This document shows, piece after piece, positions 59,001 to 64,000 of a stretch of 64,000 nt of DNA. How positions within the stretch are numbered: the first letter of the stretch is position 1; each line of letters opens with the position of its first letter. Source of the stretch: Rhizoctonia solani (Eukaryota; Basidiomycota; Agaricomycetes; Cantharellales; Ceratobasidiaceae); assembly GCF_016906535.1 (NCBI RefSeq), contig NC_057372.1, positions 3,453,501 to 3,517,500 of the forward strand, written 5' to 3'. Position numbers and translations under genes: made by a program. The notes below the pieces were generated by a model. It made no database searches. It was not told the DNA's origin and worked only from the letters and a program-made list of their open reading frames with translations.

Positions 59001-62000
59001 CCACAATCCTTGAGCTCTACTGGAACAACCCATCTGAACTTGATGGAAACATCCCTGAACTTTTTGGTAGGCAAGATCTTTGGGATTGGATGGGACCACT
59101 TGCCCGTATTTTGGCCATTCTCAAGTTGGATGATTTGTGTGAACCTTCTCCAGGCAAACTCAGTTGGACACTTCTTGAGCTGGAAGTAGAGAAAGGGCGT
59201 GTTACAACAGTGGATGTGGTTTTGGCCCCATGCACCAACTTTAACAAGCCACAGTTCACTCAACTGCTTTTACATCTGATAGAGGCATTGAACAAGATCC
59301 TTCCTGCACGGCCACTGATAACTAGGACCTCAAAAGTCAAACAACGGACTCACAGTCTCATTTTGCCTCCTCCATTCAACAAAGAATCTATTCTCTTGGT
59401 GATGATTGCCTATTTGTGTGGCAAGATGCTCAATCAAGAAGTAGCTACTGTGGATGTACAAACCATGAGGCAAGGCCTATGTTTCTACTTTGACTTGGCG
59501 CTTCGAAACCCAGAGGTGGATTATAGCTTTCCCTGGCCTGGTCTCACTGATGAAGTTGGAATGCTTTTGACTGAGTATAACCAGACTGATGTTGCACGCA
59601 AACGGTTCCACTTGGCTCACAACCAAGAGCCATCTCCAATTGAAATGTTTTCTCGCAGGCGCTCTTATGCTGCTACCGTAGCCACTCCAGGGCCATCTGA
59701 ACCTTTCTTTCTTGAACTTGCTCAATCTCATTCTTCCCATGCTGAAGGAATTCTCATGCACACGTCAGGTCGTTCCATTGATGCATTGGACAAAGCCATC
59801 CTGTTGGGGCAGTACCCATCCTTCAATCCTTTGTTCAGCACCACTCTTGATGGACCCAATACCATCTCTCCAGAAGAGTTAACAGAACTTGTCTATTCCC
59901 TTGGAGGACCTGAAGACCCTTCCACTCATAATCTCCTAATGACTGGAGAACATGAAGACCAGAGCTTAGTTCTTGGTTGGGAGAAGAATGCCATATACCC
60001 TCAGCCTGAGTGGCTTCTTACAGGATATGACCTTGACTCCTTGACCCTCACTTGCTCCAAAGTACCAGAAATCCTGGAAGCTGGGAGCTACCACCCTTAC
60101 CCCAACCAAGATTTATCCTTGATTTACAACAATGAATTGACAGTGAAGATTCAAGGCAAGCCAGTCAAGATGCATACATGTAAGTACATTTTAAGATTGA
60201 TGGCTCACCAGCTCCAACATAAACATGTTCTTATAGGCCCCAACTTTTGCATCATGACGTTTGGTGCCAACAATCAGTTCAGGTTATTAGTATTTTTCCC
60301 AAACTGCACCAAAAGGGTTGGGACACATTGGCGCAACTTACCAAGGATCAGTGAAATGGAGGACTGGTATCACACATTCTTGACAGCACTCCGTTTCCTA
60401 AGAAGTCAAGTCCCATATCATCTGCAGCATGTTGTGGAGAAGACCATTGAGGCCCTTCCATCTACTTATAACATGGCCTCCAATCAGGTTAATCAGGGTG
60501 GAGGAACACAATCCTTTCTTGGGCACCGTTTGGAACCTGTTATTTTAAACTTGGTTTTCCCTATGGTTCGTCAAATTATTGACAATACACTTCAGCTTGC
60601 CAAATATTGCAATTACTTCTTCCATATCTGTGGTATCAACCTGAAGCTGGCAACCATGAACATACATGGGCGTGATGATGATGATCCCCTCAAATATGCC
60701 CTGCGAAGTTATGGCTTTATTGATTGGTTTGCTCAAAATCCGCACGACATTGTGGCCAATATTGGCTGGACTACCAATGTGCATCGACCATCTATGCCGG
60801 AAGAGTTGAAAAGAAGCACCATGCTATTCCGTTATGCGGCTATGCAAGAGCTTCTGCGTCCAGCCTACAAGACACCGCACTTTGATAGGTACTGCACTTC
60901 ATTTTCTGTGGGCGGTGGACGTGCGCTGCCTTATGCTGCTATCAAGCAAGATTCAGGTGTCTCCAAGGTTCAATTCTATCCCAAAGATATGGTTTTGACG
61001 TACCGTCATTGCAACAAATCTGTTGGGGCTAACTTTACAGTTTCTGAGGCACTGGGTGTAGGAAACCAGACCAAATTTTCCTCTGCAATGAAGGCCTTTC
61101 AAGATGTTATGCTGGAAGCCAACACTTACGGGCTGCGTTTTGAAGTGCGCCTATCTGCATGGGGAGCCAACCAGTTCATGAAGAGGGATCCTTGGGACAT
61201 TTTGGATCAAATGCTAGCAGCGGAAGCTATTGCAAGTCATCATTCATGTGTTGATTCATCACTTTACTATAAACTGACTGGGTGATGATAGATTTGCTAT
61301 CCAACTGAGAGTCTTGCACGTTTCAAGGCTATGCTAAGCAAAGGCTGGTCTTCAATTATCCAACGGCAGCGTCAGCTATCCACAGTTTCCCGGCGCTCAC
61401 CTGAGGTGGTGTTGCTCACTTCAGTTCTTGCTTATTGGCTGAGAAGTCTAGTCAAGCGCCCTGATGAGCAGAGTGCTACAAAACAAATGGTGGACAATTT
61501 ACAGCTTACTGAAACAGCCAAAAACCAAGGATTTCCTTTCTTACGCTCTGAGGCTCTGGACCCCAATGGGCTACAAGTGTCCTATGTTGTCAACCCAAAC
61601 ACCTTTAGGATCATTGAGCTATCCAAGCTCATTGTACCAATTAAACCCAGGAAAGGCACAACATCAGTCCCCCGCATTACCTCTGGGCCTGCATTACTTC
61701 AATCACCACCTCCATCTCCAAGAAATGGCAAAGGTCCAAATTCCATATGGCCTATTGAGTCAGATTGGTTTGTTAAGAACCTTATCAACAATGCTCTACC
61801 TCATGTTCTCTGGAGTTTATTTCCTCAAGATTGCTTGATTGATCATGGGAGAGCAAGCAAACTCCGGAAATGCGCGTTCAAGAAGCAACACTGGACCCAG
61901 ATTGTTGATGTGATGACAACTACAAAGTCTGTTCCCTTGAAGTTCAGCGACTCTCTTGATTGGCTGTTTCCGCAAAATTGGGAATCCACTGCAACGGGAG

Positions 62001-62224
62001 GTCAATGGGGAACGTACAACAAAGACTTCTTGCAAAGAATCAGGGACCACGTTCAGACAAAGCCTGTCAAGATACGGTCAGCTTACTCTACGGGGCTGAG
62101 AAGAAGAATTTGCATTTTAATTATGCAGGATTGGGATTACCTTCCTCATATGCAGTCTCATAAAGTATTGGCCTTTGAAGTTGGGCCAGGAGGCCATCGC
62201 ATGTATTGCATTTGTCCTTTGTAA
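56094..62224 (+). CDS. large unrecognised protein (~1787 aa), twelve exons
   Basis: Exons: 56094-56140, 56249-56326, 56381-56608, 56732-56872, 56939-57082, 57143-57373, 57432-58208, 58279-58533, 58598-58660, 58726-60179, 60237-61249 and 61292-62224. All are GT-AG and close at TAA 62222-62224. The first nine introns are all in phase 2. The first ~290 residues are Ser/Thr/Gln/Pro-rich and disordered. From ~residue 290 the protein looks folded and globular (FSVGGGRALPYAAIKQDSG and VSEALGVGNQTKF are typical stretches). Three consecutive stops at 61283-61291 are removed by a 42-nt intron with a CTGAC branch-like word; without it the frame would break into 872 and 297 codons. I recognise no catalytic motif, transposase triad or membrane segment. 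Its neighbours are the divergent partner gene and the sirtuin. Confidence 0.72.
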
Positions 62225-62850
62225 TTTTCCGCCTTTTGATATATTTATTGTTTTGCTTCCTGTTTACTCTTCTGTTGAATGTCATGTTTATGTTGTTTAA
62301 TGACACTGAAACCTTTCTCTTCAAGGCTATTGTTATTAGATATTGCACTCATTGAAAGTCCAAACCCAGTTTCAAGTGCACTTAAAATACATCACCCTTA
62401 CACCATCATGGAAGCTAAGAGGAATTTACATGTTTTTCCACGCCACCTCTTTACAGCATACTTTGAAGCTGGTAACCAATCAGTGATAAAAGCTTGAACT
62501 ATATTAATATCAGTGCTGTGGGGAAGAGCAAAAAGCTGTTGTGTAAAACATTCAGCAAAGGTAAATAATGTGTTAATCAATCCATTCCTGCAGTATTATG
62601 CATACAAATGCAGGTATTTCATTCATGTTGGGTCTGTATTATAGAATTCTTAAATGAGTTTTCAATTATTGATTGATAACTTAGTGGAGCATTAAAGATC
62701 TTGTACTGAGCAAAAATTATACTTGGTGGCACCAAGCTCTATGTTTTGAATAATTTGGAAAACTTGCCAATCAGCCCATTTCATATTCAAAACTTAAACT
62801 AAACCGCAACATCCCTTGCCTTGCCAGCAAAACAAGTTCAGATTATAATC
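62225..62850. other. intergenic region
   Basis: AT-rich, with no supported gene between the large gene and the sirtuin-like gene. Confidence 0.45.
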
Positions 62851-63738
62851 ATGTCAATAATGGTCATTCCTACAATCTCAAAAGACCAAGTTAATGGTTT
62901 TCACCTAGAAATCAGCAGAATCTTGCAGCTAAGCTGTACCATATCTCTTTTTTGTGGTGCTGGTGTGTCAACATCAGCAGGCATACCTGTGAGCTTCTTT
63001 CCAGGAAAAAATGGACCATATGTCCACAGCACTTCTGCATTTGCTCAATGCTTCATCTTGTAGGATTTCAGATCTCCAGATGGTCTTTATGCACAGGTTT
63101 ATTTGTTTGATGGTATCAAGATAAAGGGAGATCAGTTGTTTGATGTTTCAAGCCTGCAGGATAGCAAGAAACTGACAATAATCAACCAAGAAATGACAAA
63201 AATTTGTTTGAAAAGTTGCAAGGCTATTATACCAAAATTCCAGCAATGGGTTGCCTCTCTCAATAGGCAGGGTCTTCTGCGCCGTTGCTACACACAAAAC
63301 TTTGACGGCCTTCAGTTACGGGATGATTGTGGCATGGCTGGGAAGGTGTATGAGATACACGGATCAAACCAACGCCTAAGGTGCCCGACCTGTTCTCAAG
63401 CTTGCACACGCCCAATACAGGACTTGGACCATGAGCTGGCTGCATTGGGGTTGGTAAAGTGTGGTAATTGCATAGAAATAGGTAGGAGTAGGATACATGA
63501 GAGAGTTTTGGTTTCTAACCTTACAGAACTTTCAGCAAGGAATGCGGCCGCGCTCAATAAACGACCTTGACCTGTAGGATATTTAGTGCCTGATGTCTTG
63601 TTCAATCAGCAGACGGAAGATATCAGTTGGGAGAATAAAGGATGGGATTTGGGCTTTGACACCAAGGTTGATCTTTTTATCATAGCTGGAACCGCATTGA
63701 AAACACCAGGCATGTCACAACTAAGCTCGGACCTATGA
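62851..63738 (+). pseudogene. sirtuin (Sir2/Hst-like NAD-dependent deacetylase), interrupted and truncated
   Basis: Exons 62851-62988, 63064-63481 and 63527-~63738. Joined, they show the NAD-binding motif GAGVSTSAGIPDFRSPDGLY, then TQNFDGL, the catalytic-His motif IHGS, a zinc-binding CPTC...CGNC set and GYLVPDVLFN...IIAGTALKT. The order is that of class I (Sir2/Hst) sirtuins, closest in feel to Hst3/Hst4. A TGA at 63568-63570 falls inside an otherwise clean frame (KRP-stop-PVGYLVPD). The frame ends at 63738, short of the usual C-terminal NAD-pocket motifs, where a repeat begins. Sirtuins deacetylate histones or other proteins; this copy is probably non-functional unless the stop is a sequence error. 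Confidence 0.78.
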
Positions 63739-64000
63739 TACAAGTGGGCTTAAAGTCCGTGGCCCTATCACCAATGGACTATGAGACAAAGAGGGGCGAC
63801 AAAGGCCCAAGGGGTATGGTATGGGTAGAGGGCAACTAGGCCTGGGTTAAGGGTTTGTAGTAAGGTGCACTTATGGCCAACTAGGGGCCTGGGCAATGGA
63901 TAAGGGTAAGCTTAGGATGAATTGACAAAGAGGTCAAGTCTTGCTTTTTAGCGGCAACTTGACCTGGCTTATATACATGAGGAGAGCCACATCAAAAACA
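63739..64000 (-). repeat. repeat of unknown type with tRNA-like stretch, runs off the right edge
   Basis: On the minus strand a TAGTCCATTGG A-box-like word (~63770) is followed ~40 nt later by GGTCCGAGC, a weak B-box. Nearer the edge TATATAAG occurs on the minus strand and the sequence ends (minus strand) TGTTTTTGATG. It could be a SINE or a terminal repeat of a larger element; the window ends before this can be decided. Confidence 0.3.

Noticed and set aside
58667..61285. 872-codon frame as a stand-alone gene
   Set aside because: Its first codons lie inside an intron and its stop lies in a 42-nt intron. Splicing on both sides extends it into a 1787-codon gene with perfect frame agreement.

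Overview
This is a fungal nuclear window. Genes carry short GT-AG introns (mostly 46-70 nt) and encode conserved eukaryotic proteins: Sqt1, Erv46, an ER protein disulfide isomerase and a MUB1/SamB-type MYND protein. The architecture and the repeat-rich flank suggest an agaricomycete, most likely of the Rhizoctonia/Ceratobasidium type. That placement is an inference from gene style, not a database result.

Layout, left half (1-33 kb), ordinary gene space. A 5' end of an Asn/Ser-rich protein runs off the left edge. Then come an unrecognised two-exon gene (2.5-4.0 kb), SQT1 (minus), ERV46 (minus), an F-box-like protein, an ERp38-type PDI, a YtcJ-like amidohydrolase with a one-base frameshift, a Ser/Pro-rich disordered protein, two tandem epoxide-hydrolase-like genes with identical intron positions, a gene-poor stretch holding a ~800 bp MITE, the complete MUB1/SamB gene (27.9-31.2 kb) and an HNH-nuclease-like gene (31.8-33.1 kb). 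Sqt1, Erv46 and the PDI serve ribosome assembly, ER-Golgi cargo sorting and ER folding. They are neighbours, not an operon.

Right half (33-64 kb), a mosaic of repeats and mobile-element debris. It holds three different tandem arrays (81, 107 and 83 nt periods), a pair of 336 bp direct repeats, and a 733 bp fold-back element. It also holds a LINE-like ORF1 fragment fused to a ~3.0 kb intron-containing pseudogene copy of MUB1, a 5'-truncated low-complexity gene, and a chromovirus LTR with the end of its integrase/chromodomain. One 15-17 nt palindrome (GCGTAC-N3-GTACGC and variants) recurs inside several otherwise unrelated repeats.

At 53-63.7 kb lies the most interesting block: a divergent gene pair sharing a ~370 bp intergenic region (a 10-exon minus gene of ~729 codons and a 12-exon plus gene of ~1787 codons, neither recognised), followed by a sirtuin-like gene. 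The 3' end of the minus gene is present a second time at 49.2-50.3 kb, cut by the chromovirus LTR, so the block has been copied. The minus gene and the sirtuin each carry one in-frame TGA, and the MUB1 copy carries three nonsense changes that are all C-to-T. This is compatible with deamination of methylated or RIP-treated duplicated DNA. All exon coordinates were derived by reading splice sites and checking frame by hand; no alignment or database search was possible.
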